Positions 10,030-23,100 of a stretch of 64,000 bases of DNA are shown here, piece after piece. Where the stretch lies: NCBI GenBank assembly GCA_012861695.1, contig JAAOOA010000033.1, positions 11,028,325 to 11,092,324 on the forward strand, in the 5' to 3' direction. Both the position numbers and the translations under genes were made by a program. The DNA comes from Trematomus loennbergii. Its lineage: Eukaryota; Chordata; Actinopteri; Perciformes; Nototheniidae. Numbering within the stretch: position 1 is the first letter of the stretch; every line of letters begins with the position of its first letter. The notes under the pieces were generated by a model. That model had not been told where the DNA came from. It made no database searches and saw nothing but the letters and a program-made list of their open reading frames with translations.

Positions 10030-12867
10030 CGCTCTTTCAAGAGGTTATATCTTGTAAAAAAGTGAAATTACTGCACAGACTTGGTGCCGTGGACGGTTGT
10101 TTGTGTCTTTTGAAGCACCACGTTAGTAAACTGCGACAGCGCTAACTTCAGAAACTCCTGCTGTGAGCCGCGTGGTGCGCCCCCGCGTGGAGGGAGGTCA
10201 GAACTACAACACTGCCACAAAGCAAGTGTCCCAAATATTTTCTTTTTAAATAACATTTCTAGAAAAGACATATAAACAAAGACCTCTTTTAATATGCTCT
10301 TTTAGAAAAGGGCAATACTGGAAGTATTTGTTGTATTCAAGTATTTTATAGCCTACATCACTAGTGTTTTACAAACTGTTTACATATAATTTGTATTTAT
10401 TTATTTAAGAAGGGACAATGCACATTAATCAACATGAGCACTTTCGTCCATCATATAAATGTGCCAGATTTAGCCATAGAGGCTAGTTTTCATCTGCAGT
10501 CCCTGGCAGGTTGATGGCATTAAAAGAAAACATACAAGAGCACATACGCACAGAAAAACACATGAGCAGCACATAAGCACAGGCAAATGCACCTCTTGCA
10601 TTAATTAAAGGTAGCAATACAACAATGTAGAAAATGTTACTCAAAAGTCGATTCGAGTAAAGGTATACAACAAGTATTAGCATCAAAATGCACTTAATTT
10701 CAAAAAGTAAAATAATTCATTCTACACAGCTCCCAATGACAGAAACATTTAGAATTGATTGAGTTACATATTTTGTCAACGACAATGTCATTTTTGTACA
10801 TCGACAAAGAACTTGAAAGTATACATCATTCTTAACAGTTATATTTGTATCTTTATGAAACATCAGATTGAAGCGTTCTTTTTTTCTCTGCTACATTTAC
10901 TAGAAAAAAAAGTGAAGATTAAAAATACTTTTTTACGTTATACATTTCTACATTAACTCGGAAATTACTCTAACCTTTTGATTGGGTTTTAGTTTTTATC
11001 ATTTGGTCTCTTCCTAATGTAACATCACATTTATTTTTTGCATTTCAAGGATTTAAAGTCAATAACATTTACATAACCAAATATTACAAGTCACACATTT
11101 GCATTTATGGGCTTTACACTCTGGTGTAAAATAGGTCCTGTGAAATCATGACAGCCTTTGTCCTTATACCCTTTATTCTGAAATGTACAACAATAATGCT
11201 ATATCCTTGCCTATACATTGCTATAACTTAATCTTATAAAGAAAAGAAAAAAGCGAGTCAAAATACGATATATCACACAAGTAGTATTTATTTGGTTTGA
11301 ATTGTCCGGTTAGTCATTCCTGCGTATGTCTTTATTCAGAGACGTATCATTAGGTTATATTGTAACACTGAATTTGTTACTGAAGTAAAATATTGTGAGA
11401 GCCACTACAAACAGTTATTCTGTAAATATTATCAAAAATAATCAAGTAGGTCAGACAAGTCCAATTCATTTACATGAAATAATACATTCACATTAATAAA
11501 TAATTTGGATGAATTAAGTTATGGAGAAGACATTACTGCACAAAAGTAGTAGTATAGAGTATATATGAAGTATGTATGCATGAGACTCAAACAAAGCAAA
11601 GCAGGACACATCACCAGAATGACTCAACACAAATAAGCATACAAACTGCCCCTAATACATTTCCAGCGGGAGTACTGTCCAGTATAACCCAAAACATTCC
11701 CCTCAGCCACACTTACTATTACTAGTATTATATCGTATGAAGTTTACTGTGTTTTAAGCTCCTATAGCCATGCAAAATAATACACACCACATTCAAGGAC
11801 TAAATGCTTGTTGTACCTCTTAGACAAAGAAAGGAACAGTTGTAATTGCATCGGGAGTTCCTTCCTAACACCCGGTGGCAGATCCAAATGAAACATGACT
11901 TAAAGGGATTGCCTTTGAGGAATTATGTCCCAACACAAACGCATCAATCAATTGAAAGAGAGTTCAAGTTCTTTAGACACCAAATAAAATCATCGGGAAC
12001 TTGTTACTGTAAAATGTTCAAATCATCTTTTTAATCTCTTACTAACTATAAAATGGAGGATCGTAACTATGACACTCCACTTTTGGGACTTTAAAAATCA
12101 AAACATATGTAGGGGATAGAGAAGAAATTCAGTTTTGTCCCTAGTAAATTCATTGTCATTTATTTTCTGTATCTTCTTTTCTTGATAGCCGATTCATTTT
12201 GACAGGGGAAAGGGCCCTATGTGTAGAAAGAAACCTTTAATCCAAGAATGTATGAGAAAATGTGAAGATTCAAGTCAGAAACTTGAGAATAAAGAGAGAC
12301 ATCTTAGAACAAAACCATTTTTGTTTGGTTTTTCTGATGTAATGCAAAGTACTAGAAAATAGGTCATTGCATTGAAACAGTTTGCTTACTTTATGTGATT
12401 TGGCATACACTTCCCATACTGTGATATGCATCATTACTAGACATGTTTACTGAATGCTGTGAGTTTTAGAATTATCGCTCAGCGCTTTAATAACTTCAAT
12501 GCACTCTGACGGATAATGAGCTGAACTGGTTTCTACTTTTCAGTATGATTTTTTTCTGTGCTAGACCTGAAAAATAGATATTTCTCAGCACGATAAATGC
12601 CACAGAACATCTTTTCAAAAGCAAACACATGCTGTCTTCCTGTTTCACAGGTTCAGCCCGGAGCAGATATAACCTGGCGATCTGTAACGAACACTGGACT
12701 CTGGTCGCATGTACAACCCTGATCATAAGGCAGTAAGGACTCGTTTGCAGACTGTCCACAACAAAAGCCACGTCAGCCAAAATAAACGACCATGCACTGT
12801 TGCTATGGGAGAGAGAGGGAAATGATAACAAGAAGGGGGGCGGGGTTAGTAAGTTCCCCATGGTCCA
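10030..12867. other. DDX46 promoter/5'UTR side and CAMLG 3' UTR/spacer
   Basis: Between the DDX46 start codon and the CAMLG stop codon I see no conserved coding exon. The DDX46 5'UTR and promoter should lie just above 10029, where a short GC-rich patch (about 10147-10195) stands out. CAMLG's 3' UTR runs downward from 12867. Possible minus-strand AATAAA signals (TTTATT on plus) occur near 11172 and 10395, but I cannot choose the true end. About 10395-10640 looks repeat-derived. Confidence 0.6.
10395..10640. repeat. Probable interspersed repeat (unclassified, teleost type)
   Basis: The string around GGGACAATGCACATTAATCA, followed by 'gccatagaggctag' and 'cagtccctggcaggtt', is one I recall as recurring widely in teleost genomes. 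No terminal repeats or second copy are visible in this window, so class and limits are uncertain. Confidence 0.4.
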
Positions 12868-15561
12868 TCAGGGAGTCTCTGAACCAATGAACAGCAGGAT
12901 CTCGTGCGAGAGGATGAAGGTGAAGAAGTAAGCGCAGAGGTCAGCAAAGACGTCCCCCATCCTCCTGTAGGTGTCCATGGAGCGGTTGATGACCTCAGCG
13001 GGGATCCCGGACAGCAGCAGGGCGGCGGTCAGCACGGTGGTCTGGGGCTTTTTATCTACCTGGAGGAACAGGAGTATAATAATAATACCTTTACCCTATG
13101 ATGCATGGCTGCAAGTTAGTATTTTTTAACTCGTTAGAATTTATCCAATTTATTTTTTAAAGGAAAATCGATCAACGGTTAAACAGGGAGTTACTGGAAT
13201 ATTGATTTGCTATGGCAGTGACTTCCCTGAGTCAACCAGTCTCCACTGGTTTTCTTGAAACCTCAAAGAAGTTACTGCCAGCAGCCTGGTGTGTCTTTGA
13301 ATATAAATACACGATCAAAATAAATTCACAATCAATGGGTTATGTTTAGATGGGACCCAATTGTTGTCAAAAACTAATACTACATCTTGTGAGAAACAGT
13401 ACATTCCCAAAATAAAGAAAGGGAAACATGGATTAATGATAAATAGGACTGTACGTTTTCACACCTTTATAGTAACTTTTTATAGTTTAACTTCTGCAAA
13501 AACATGGCTAAAAATATAAGAATCTGTATCCAAGTAACACTCCTTTCATACATGCTATATTCGAGTCTCTAACAATGGGAAAGGAATTATAAAATATGTT
13601 TTACCAACTCACCTTTGGAAAGTATTTAGACAACCCCATGTAGGCCAGTTCGAGGGTCAGAAATGGAGCAAATATTGACTAGAATGAAAAAACACACAAA
13701 ACAGATGTTACGTTTCTGGTAGTCAGGTGCCCTAATATAGCTATCTTTGGCTCTTTACTTTCTGTAACACATGTACATTTCCACTCAGAGAGACAAATAA
13801 AGGTATTCTGATTATTATTAAATGTGGGTTGAGAAAAAAGTATTTACAGTTTGGTACAAGTAAAGTGTGGGTGTTCAGGGATAAAGAAATATAACTGTGC
13901 TCATCTGGTTCAAGGGACTTAAGACAGAGAGCATTACATTCTCTAAAAAAGTTATTATGGAATTGTGCCCTATGATGGGAAAACAATCCTGCCTACCACA
14001 GCTTCAAGATGCCAAATAACCCATGGGTCACTCTCACAGTTGCCATAGTTAACACAGTTAAAACAGCCAAAAGACTCACCAGAAATGTGCAGACAAAAAC
14101 CCTGACAAAAACCGCGAGGAGGATGCTGCCAGTGAGACGGAAGATTATGAAGGGATCAAACTCCTCTGGTTCAGACACTCCATCTTGGTCCGGCTTCTCA
14201 TTGGCCAGCTGACCCCGCAGTTTCATGGCATCGTCAAACCGGGACAGGTACTTCTGGAGGCCTCTGCGTGGGGAGCCACTGGGGTCGTCTGATACCCGCT
14301 CCCCTCTGGGTTTCGGGCGAATCCCTCCGATGTCGTCTTCCAGAGAGCCTCCCAGTGGCTCACTGTCAGGCACAGGAGACCCCCTCCTCTCGGGGGTGGC
14401 ACCTCGGGAGCGGCTGACCAGCCCCGAAGCCTCTGACAGGAAAGGGGACGGTCTTGGGGAAGATGAGGATGATGACCAGGGCTCTGTCCTGTCCAGATCC
14501 AGGTGGAAGCGAGGCTCTGTTGGACGCCGGAGCGCTGCAGCTGAGGATGTTAGACAAAGATTTAACTAGTGCAGAAAAGTTGTTCAAATTATTTACCAAG
14601 GGGAATGACAAACATTATCCGGTTTTAATATACAGCTTTTTTCTCTGTGTGATGTCATTGTAAATATTGTTCTTTTTCTAATATCCAAGTCTGGTTGTCT
14701 TATTGCCAAATCGAGATATGTGGTGTTAACTGTACTAGAAGGGTAAACAAAAACTAATGCAATCTGCAAAGTTACACATTTAATATATGTTTACCACATG
14801 ATGATTTGGTCAGATGTTTAACATGAAACATGGCAAACAATACAACCTGAAGATAAGGACATTTTGATATATTTTGAAGGTGATGCGATAGAAAGAAAAG
14901 AAAAGCGTGTAGGCTACAGTTAATTTTATTAATGGACACATTCCACATCCATAGGAAGAGGTGGACTGACTCAAGGTTTTAGACACTTCTCACAGTAACT
15001 AGATCAATATGGCAAAATGATCAAAGCATTTTGAATAGATTGGAATTAAAAAATAATTGTGCATTTGAAAAATATGTTATCACCATTTCTATTTGTCTGC
15101 GTACCCTGGTGTGAATACTGTCGTGTGTGTACAATGTATAATGTATTGTTCATATATTTTCAGGGGAAAACGGACAATATTTAATCTGATATGTTGTTCA
15201 AAGAATGATAAAGCTACATAAAATGCAAATACTCAAGTCAATACAAAGTAACTATTGTATCTAGCAGTGTTTATACTGAATATACTGAAATGTGGATAAT
15301 GACAAAGAGCTGACTGTAGCTTTAAACAGCAGTGTGATATAGCAGGTGATAGTCAAGCCTCTTCTGACATCACTGTTATGTAAACTGGATCATTTACAAC
15401 AACCAACCTTTGATTTCAGGCTCGATTTTAGCGAAACCCGTGATTCTGTTCATCCTATCCTCTGAATTCATGAGCAGTTTTCTCCTCCGGATCTCTGCCC
15501 TCCTCTGCGCCGCAGACACACTGCCTGCTGCCTCCGCCTCGCTGGCCTCTCCGGGCTCCAT
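12868..15561 (-). CDS. camlg: CAMLG (calcium-modulating cyclophilin ligand; GET2-like receptor for tail-anchored proteins), complete
   Basis: ER membrane protein that with GET1/WRB receives tail-anchored proteins from GET3/TRC40 (family knowledge). Exons on minus: 15408-15561, 14080-14540, 13613-13678, 12868-13059, totalling 873 nt and 290 residues plus TGA (human 296). The start was chosen because the first exon reads MEPGEASE and then the conserved basic segment [17 protein letters not shown], the GET3-binding motif of the family. The middle (most of exon 2) is Ser/Pro-rich and poorly conserved, followed by [17 protein letters not shown]. Three hydrophobic spans follow: around [27 protein letters not shown] with [10 protein letters not shown], and [16 protein letters not shown] near the end. 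Intron 1 has an unusual donor, gttggttg, but phase is preserved. The human neighbours DDX46 and SEC24A flank it here too. Confidence 0.95.
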
Positions 15562-15714
15562 GAAATAAATTAAGTGTCGACTACAAACTGTACTCACTTT
15601 ACACCAAAAATATCGATTTAACTGCGACACAACACGTCCCTGATGTATGAATTAAACGGTATGCATTATGAAGTGAGCCAGCAGAGCGTTGTCTGGAGAA
15701 ACAACGCACAATGA

Positions 15715-15722
15715 TGACGTCA
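15715..15722. promoter_or_regulatory. Perfect CRE palindrome upstream of CAMLG
   Basis: TGACGTCA, the full cAMP-response-element octamer bound by CREB/ATF proteins, lies about 155 bp upstream of the CAMLG start codon. Its position fits a proximal promoter; use is inferred. Confidence 0.55.
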
Positions 15723-15914
15723 ACCTCGCTCTCAACGCTGACTTGCAGGAAACATGAGTCTTAACCGTTCAAGGCTTATGGTTACGTGGATGCAACTGCA
15801 GAATTTATCATAGGTGGTAGGACAATGTCAAGTCCTAAACTTGATGTGTCAAGCCCTGCTCCTCTACCCAATGTGATGCAATATACCAGAGTAAGACGTT
15901 GCTAATTTAATTAA

Positions 15915-16640
15915 ATAATCAGGAATTGGTTAAAAGATGATAACTTAAAAGTAGGGTAGGTCAGTTTGAGAAACCGGCTCGAGATCGCTAGAATTTGAAA
16001 ATACACAACCGGAGAAATCTGCCACTTCCTTATAGAGCCCCTCCTCCAACACACACACAGATGGAAGGCTGACAGGCAGGTAGGCCATCCAGTTATTTTA
16101 GCCGGGCCGGCTAAAATGATTGGTCGTGCTTTTTACAGTATTACGGCTTCCACAGATGACATTTTTTTATGGATTTTTTGTCAAAGCACTTAAGATATTC
16201 ATTGCTATCGGGATGTTAAGAGCATTCCATGGAATATAACAAAAAGTGTATCTCGAGCCGGTTTCTCAAACTTACCTACCCTACCTTTAATTAATTCATA
16301 ATGGCAGAATCTATTAAATAAAATGTAGAGAATGGAAAACATAACCATGACAATTCAAAACCAAGTTCATATTTTTTATGAAAGATGGAAAAAATGGCTG
16401 AGTTACAGAACACTAAACATTTATAATGACCAGGTGGTAAGATCGGACAATGAATGTACCTATTAACATTGTATCCATTATGTGCAAGCTACACCTGAGT
16501 TATTATCAATTTTTTCTTCTTTTACCTGATTTGTCGATTTTTATGAAGTTATTTTATGTTTCTAAGTGTTTATTTTGGAATGTATGCCTTGAAATCAAAT
16601 CTTAACATGCAAATAAAATAAAATAAGTTATCAATGCAAA
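15915..16640 (+). mobile_element. L1-like LINE 3' fragment with an inserted MITE
   Basis: Outside 15949-16286 this segment matches 9055-9490 base for base over long stretches, including the CCAAGTTCATAT and ATTTATAATGACCAGGTGG blocks, and ends in an AT-rich tail. The MITE has landed at its TTAA. It lies in the spacer between CAMLG and SEC24A. Confidence 0.6.
15949..16286. mobile_element. TTAA-target MITE, second copy (AGGTAGGG family)
   Basis: The copy is flanked by TTAA at 15945-15948 and 16287-16290 and has the same inverted ends as 5912-6289. The host repeat's other copy at about 9108 still has the intact TTAA, so the insertion site and 4-bp duplication are directly visible. It is internally deleted relative to the first copy. 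Confidence 0.85.
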
Positions 16641-18404
16641 ATGTTCTGATACATTACCTTAACTATTGTATGTTCACACACTTTTTATAATGCTACTTTT
16701 GTTTTACTCCATGGATGTGTACTTCTTAATGCGTGCTTGCTGTAACATTTGAAATGTCCCAGTTTTAGGATTAATAAAGGATTTCTGCGACAGAGTTACA
16801 TGTGTTCGGTACGTGTATCTTTCCATGTAGCTCACAAGAAGTAAATGGCTAAACAATTATTTCGAAACATATCTTTAGTCATGAAAGTGAAGAGTTGATT
16901 CCCAGCCGGCTCTTTAATATATCATATTTGATAAGTCCAAACCTCTGTGGTTTACTCTGTACAAACACAGGCTATTTTTATTTTCATCATATTTGTATGA
17001 AAGACAGTTCTGTGCATAAAGACGAAAACATATCTGTCTGCTTCTAAATACATATTTGCTTATATAATACATAGATTACAAACTGTATGAAATCAGACCA
17101 AATCAAAAATCCTCAATTCACACTTAGTCAAGAAAGAAATTGACTACTATTGGTCCATATTTATGTTTTGTAGTCTTCACTTTTACCTAATAAACACTGC
17201 TGCCCAACCAAAACACAAAACTACATTTAAAAAGTCCCAACATTTTATTTCTTTAGCGTCATTTCACCTTAATGTTTATTCTAAACTCGTCATCAGCATT
17301 TGTTCACCTTGATATAATGCAGTATTTTTCAATATACAAGTATCAATAAGCATGACTAAAAGATCACAATGACTTTGTTATGTCTGTGTTAAAGAATTTC
17401 CCATATCCTATTATATTAAAATATTTCATATATAGAGTCTGTATTTAAACAGAGGTTTAATAATAAAAAGTGACTTCCCATACAAGGCAATTATAGAATT
17501 TAATCAGAGTGGGAGTCTCATAAATTATTAGATAATCAGAAACAAAAAGAAGAAATGGACAAACAGAACAGGGATGTCGTCAGAGGAGTTCTGAATGAAC
17601 GGACAGAAAAGATGACAGTTTTTGAAAGGACAGATCAGACTGATGAAAATGACTTTCCACACATTCAACCAAGAGGTCCATCGGCCTTCAAACATCTCAA
17701 ACGTCCCTGCCTTCTACAGATGAGATTACGAATTTGTTCGACACATAATTATAACGACTAAGAAATAAAAAAGCACACGTTCTGTCCTTCAGGTTTGATA
17801 TTAAAGAATGTTGTTAGAGCTCAGATGCCGTGTATACAAATACTCCTGGTGACACTCAATAACAGTCTTTGAGCGCAGACATACTAATCTTCCCCATAAA
17901 CCTAGTCCTAAGCATACACACGTTTGAATTGTTTTAGTAAAGACTGCTTTTTGAACAAAAACACTTCACACATACATTTGCCTGGACTGTATCTGAACGA
18001 TACCTCAGTTTGACAGCATTGTTCTATGAGAATAAACACTGATTCATTCAATCATTAACATACATTATCACTATCATCATCATCATCTTGGATTTCTTGC
18101 TTTTTTCTCATCTTCCGACGCACAGCTTCAGCTGGGTAAAAAGTTTCAAATAAGCATCAGAATCGATTTATTTGTCTCTCTCTCAGTCTTTGCAGTGTCC
18201 TCCACATAGTTTGATTTGAGTGACGCTTCAGGTCAGTTCAGCTTTTCCTTAGAAAGAGATGGTGGACCGGAGCTGGAGATGGAGCAAGAGGGTTCCTTGA
18301 GTCTGACTCCCACTGCTTTCACACACACAAACACACACGCACGTACGTACACTGATTCACATCCTAACTTCAGTGTTCCCTAGTCTCCACAGTCCCACTG
18401 AAGA
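16640..18404. other. CAMLG-SEC24A spacer and SEC24A 3' UTR
   Basis: A probable LINE tail lies at about 16690-16795 (GGATTAATAAAGGATTT). The SEC24A 3' UTR runs downward from 18404. Minus-strand AATAAA candidates (TTTATT on plus) appear near 18169 and 17244. I see no coding exon. Confidence 0.55.
16690..16795 (+). mobile_element. LINE 3' tail (L2/RTE-like)
   Basis: The stretch TTGCTGTAACATTTGAAATG followed by GGATTAATAAAGGATTT has the layout of 3' ends of fish non-LTR elements, where a short stem-like stretch precedes a repeat-like terminus. No ORF remains. Confidence 0.45.
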
Positions 18405-19947
18405 TTATTTGGAGATTTGCTGTTGGAGGTGGAGCAGGAACTCGTAGTACGACAGGGCCGACTCTGTTCGGTCCTCGATCATGTTCTGCATAAAAGTGGA
18501 TTTCAGCTGGCTCTCTTCCCTGAGAGTCAAACGAAAAATAGTTGTTAGTCGCAATTGCTCTTTCATTTCAAGGAAGTTACAAGAGGAGTGTTTGTTTGTA
18601 TTATCAAAACTCTAAAGATCTTTGGATGGCATCATTCTGATTCTCCCATTTTGTTCCCTTATTAAATGATAATATTTAAAAAAATGCCTTCTGGATTCTG
18701 TTCAAGTTTTAAAACCAAAAAGAAATAACTTCATGAGTAGCTTCAGCGGTACACAGTTTAATGATTTTCCAGCTACGTTTTTGGTCAGTTCAATTGTCAC
18801 TGACTGTAAACTGAACAGCCAATATGTGAAGATGTAATCCGTTTTTAAGGGGCTTTGTCAAATTTATCTTAAAATGAGATAACACAAGATCACCTTCCAA
18901 AATGTGAATCTACCAGCAGCTGTTGGCTGGTTTTAATTTCCCCACACTCTTGCTATTTGATTGTTTACTCTCTTATTCAGGATTGTGTCTGTTGCCCACC
19001 TGATGACATGCATTGGGGGGAAGAAGGGCCTCTGATCCCTCAGCCAACCGATGAAAGCTCTGGTTCTCTGCGACTCGGCCGTGTCCAGCTCTGGGAGCAG
19101 ATACTGTGAGAGGAGAGAGCGACAGTCAGGTTTCATCATCAGGGAGGAGGATACCTTGGGTAGAACTTCAAATATACTGTACACAAGTTGTGACTATCAT
19201 TTGATCCTCAGGACAATTTGAGGGAATGTGTTGGTGCAACATGAGGTTTCCTACCAGGTTATCAGGCACAGCAGCGTAGCTGGGAACTCCCAGGACTTGT
19301 GAGAGGAAGTTGGGGTGGCAGTTCCGTCCGATCCACAGATACATCACCTTTTGGAAAAGAAGAAAGTACATATTAAATACAATCACAAACTAGGATGGAA
19401 ATCTGGAACACATTTTTTGTATGTAAAATGTAATTAATGCAGTACAAATCTTCCATCTTACAATGTTAATGAAGGTGAAACATTATTTGTGTATCCGCCC
19501 CGGCATATGGATGCAAACCAACATTTATAGTATTGTACTATTGGAAGTTAATGTTGAATGATAGAAATTAGAGGCTTGAACAGGGAAAATCACACAATCT
19601 GTGTTTATTATCCCTCTTGTAACATACTATAACCCCTAATTTCCACCGGGTCCGTCTGCGCCGCGTTACGGCTGCGTTACGGCCGTGCCGCAGCGTTCGC
19701 AAGGATCGCGGCCACTCTAGTCAATGGATGCTATTCCACCACACGCGGCGCGTTACGGCTCAGAAGCGTCCCAGAAGCGTCTCAGCGCAGGGCTCCTCTA
19801 AAATTAGGATGAATCCTATTTTTGACGCGACGCAGCCGTAAGGTAATGTCGGGCAGGCAGGAAGTGGAACGTTCAGAGCATATGTATATATGTATATTAT
19901 ATCATATGTATATATGTATATATGTATATATGTATATATACATATAC

Positions 19948-19986
<39 letters not shown>

Positions 19987-19993
19987 TATATAC

Positions 19994-20026
<33 letters not shown>

Positions 20027-20033
20027 TATATAC

Positions 20034-20088
<55 letters not shown>

Positions 20089-20107
20089 TATATACATATA
20101 TATATAC

Positions 20108-20155
<48 letters not shown>

Positions 20156-23100
20156 GTATATATACATATATATACATCCAGCCAGCGTTCTCCTCCGGTT
20201 TACAGGCACTGTGTAAATTATATATATAGAATAATTATGATTTTTTTACCACTAAAATACAGCAACACATCTTTGATTCATGTCGTTTATAACTGGAATA
20301 TTACAGTTATTATTAACTTTGTCTGTACAGCCTGTCCAGGAAATATGCCCAAATCAACAAAAACTGCGAGCCTGCATGCACGACGCTCCGCTTCTGAAAC
20401 GCTTCTGGAACGCGCCCGGTGGGTTATGACGCTAGAGGAGGTCGGACCAAAACCGCGGCGCAGCCGTAACGCGACGCAGACGGACCCGGTGGAAACTAGG
20501 GGTAACACTTTAAGACACAAGAAATCTTTTTTCAAACCAAGCTTCATACCGTTCCAGCATCCATGAGGAAAGCTGCCTCCCTGCTGAGCTTCTCAACAGA
20601 CAGCTGCAGCACTCTGGGCTGAGGGATGGTCCGCTCATTGATGTTCAAAGCTCCCTGAGGACACAGGAAACACAAGATAAAAGATTACTCGGTAACAAGG
20701 AGACACTTCAAATAAGATGGGAAACTATTGAGAGGAATGTTCAGGTTCATCCCACTCCTAAAAAAAAGCTGTGAAGACTAAATAATAGTCTTTGTTGACA
20801 GAAATCTCAGAGGGAAATGTTGATCCTTCTCACCTCATCAGTCAGATCGTCGACACGGTACAGAGCAGGGTGGATCATCAGCAGAGAGTAGACCAGTGGC
20901 TGGTACTTCAGCTGAAGCATGGCAAACACACGGTCATCCAGCCTGGTGCTGGTGCCCGTCCTGAAGGCTTTCTGCAGGATGCCACACATCAAAATAATAA
21001 TTAGATGGCTTAAAACAGAAGATCTTGGGTTTAAAATTAGTTTCGTTAGTGTGGAAAGTGTTGGACAGTTCATTTTAGTGTTCTGTGTTTATTCAACTAG
21101 TAAATTAACTAACAAGGAAAAATATAACCACATCATATAGAACATTTCCTCTGACTCTGAACAATAAGTAGTTTTAAGGGTAGCATTTGTCAGCAGTGCA
21201 TTTGGCGTGTAATGACTGAGTTTTAGGGGAAGAGCGGACCTGTTTAAGCAGGGCGAGGATGAAGAGAGGGAAGAGTCTGAGGCAGGCGGGGGCCAGCAGG
21301 CCGGGCTGCTGGATGGTCAACACGGACTGCCGGTACGACGTCAGCGAGTCGATGGCAGCGTTGGTCATCGCATCTCTGGCGTCACTCAGACTGGCCGTCG
21401 CCGAGCGGTCCACAGCTGGAGGGAGAGAGGGACACATTTGCATTACAATCTTATTCTTTCTTGTGTAGGATGTTGTGTTATACATGTTTTAAGTGTGTTG
21501 TATTAATATTGTTTTTTATGAGTACCCTAAAAAAAGCGCTCTATAAATAAAGTGTATTATTAGTATTATTATTAATTATTACATTTCTGAATGCACAGCT
21601 GCAAACTCAGACCTTGAAGAGGTTGTTCTCGACATATTGCATATTTTTTTACAGTGTTTGTGCAGACTTGGATAATCATAATAGTATAGTGCAATAAAGC
21701 TATTTTAAAATGTCAATGCAACTTTAGGACTTTCAGTATTACCACTTTAATGAGCAGCTTAGAACAACAGTGGTAGTGCCATTTTGTGAAAAATATTAGC
21801 GTTTGTTCTCTAAGTGACTGCGAGATTAACCGACACAGATCTGACTGCTCAGTATGCAAGGGTTGCTAGGCAACCACCGCTGTCGCCACTCATCTCCATC
21901 TGTCAGGGCTAATAACAGTGAAGTGGATGTAAACCCTGCAATGATTTGGTATTGAGCCAATCAAAGACTATTCACTGCAACAATGGAGAATCATTTGCAC
22001 GAGTGATGTATTACACAAATCCTAATTTATCCAGATTAGACACACAGAACGTATTATGTGATCAAGTATCCAGAAAATGATCATCGGCATCTCTCTTGGA
22101 AATATGCATGAATATATTTTAACTTTATCTTCAAATCCCTGCTTAAAGTTACAATACACAGGAATGAAAGCAGCTGTTACACGTAAACCAAAATAATGAG
22201 TTATAACAAACATCAGGTAAGAACAAGTGCTGCATGAACAAAATAAATCAAAGATAACATGCAAAAAACTATTTAATTTCATAGTAAAATGCAATAACTG
22301 CAAAGAACCGGGACATCTGGTTCCTCAATTTGTTATCATATGCATCTACTAAAAGGGGAAAGATTCTCTGTGCGCACCAGGGTTTAACATGTGCAGGTAT
22401 AAACATGATTTTGTGGCACACCAAACAGGTTTTATATCAACCTGGGTTTATATTTGCATAATCATTTATTCTTTGACATTTTATTGTCTGGAAGGTAGCT
22501 AAATTGTGTTTAATAGTGCAGTACCTACCCATGCAAGCAAGCAGCCCGCTGATGGCTTGAACATCAGCTCCAGCAAAGATGTCCGACAGAGAGTTGACCA
22601 CAGGTAGACACAAGGTGTGGACACGGATCCTTCTCTCTCCTGTAATAGAAAACACATGTTATTCAAACAAACAGGCAAAGATTGATTATTTCAAAATGTC
22701 AATATGGCTTTAAAAAGACAAAACAACATTGGCTGTGTGCGTGTGTGTATTTCTGTGTACCTTTGCTGGACGTGTAGAGCAGTGCAGCCTGGAAGGAGAC
22801 GACTTGCAGGTCGTCAAGGTTTTCCTCGATGGACATCTGAACCGCAAAGCCAGCGTCTGGGTTCACGTTGGGAAGGGACAACAGATCCGTGGAGCGCACA
22901 AAGAAGTTTCCGTGGAACGTGTGGATGGACAGACCTGCAGAGAGAGAGCGAGAGAGAGACAAAATCAATTAAGTTAAACTGACAGCTACATCTAGACTGC
23001 AAACAATATTATCTTCCAAATGACTTACAGAAGATCAAAATGAAGGTTAAATTACAGAAACATTTGAATGCATTCAGGGGCTATTGAGGCTATATTGTTT

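Noticed and set aside
12496..12861. 121-residue minus-strand ORF
   Set aside because: Immediately 3' of the CAMLG stop codon, so most likely 3' UTR; no similarity to known domains.
19760..20566. Long Tyr/Ile-rich open frames on both strands
   Set aside because: They are translations of the TA/TATG/CATA microsatellite and its element; no domain and open in many frames by composition.
21862..21874. X-box-like GTTGCTAGGCAAC in a SEC24A intron
   Set aside because: Good RFX-type palindrome but in the middle of an intron with no ciliary gene start nearby; kept only as a note.
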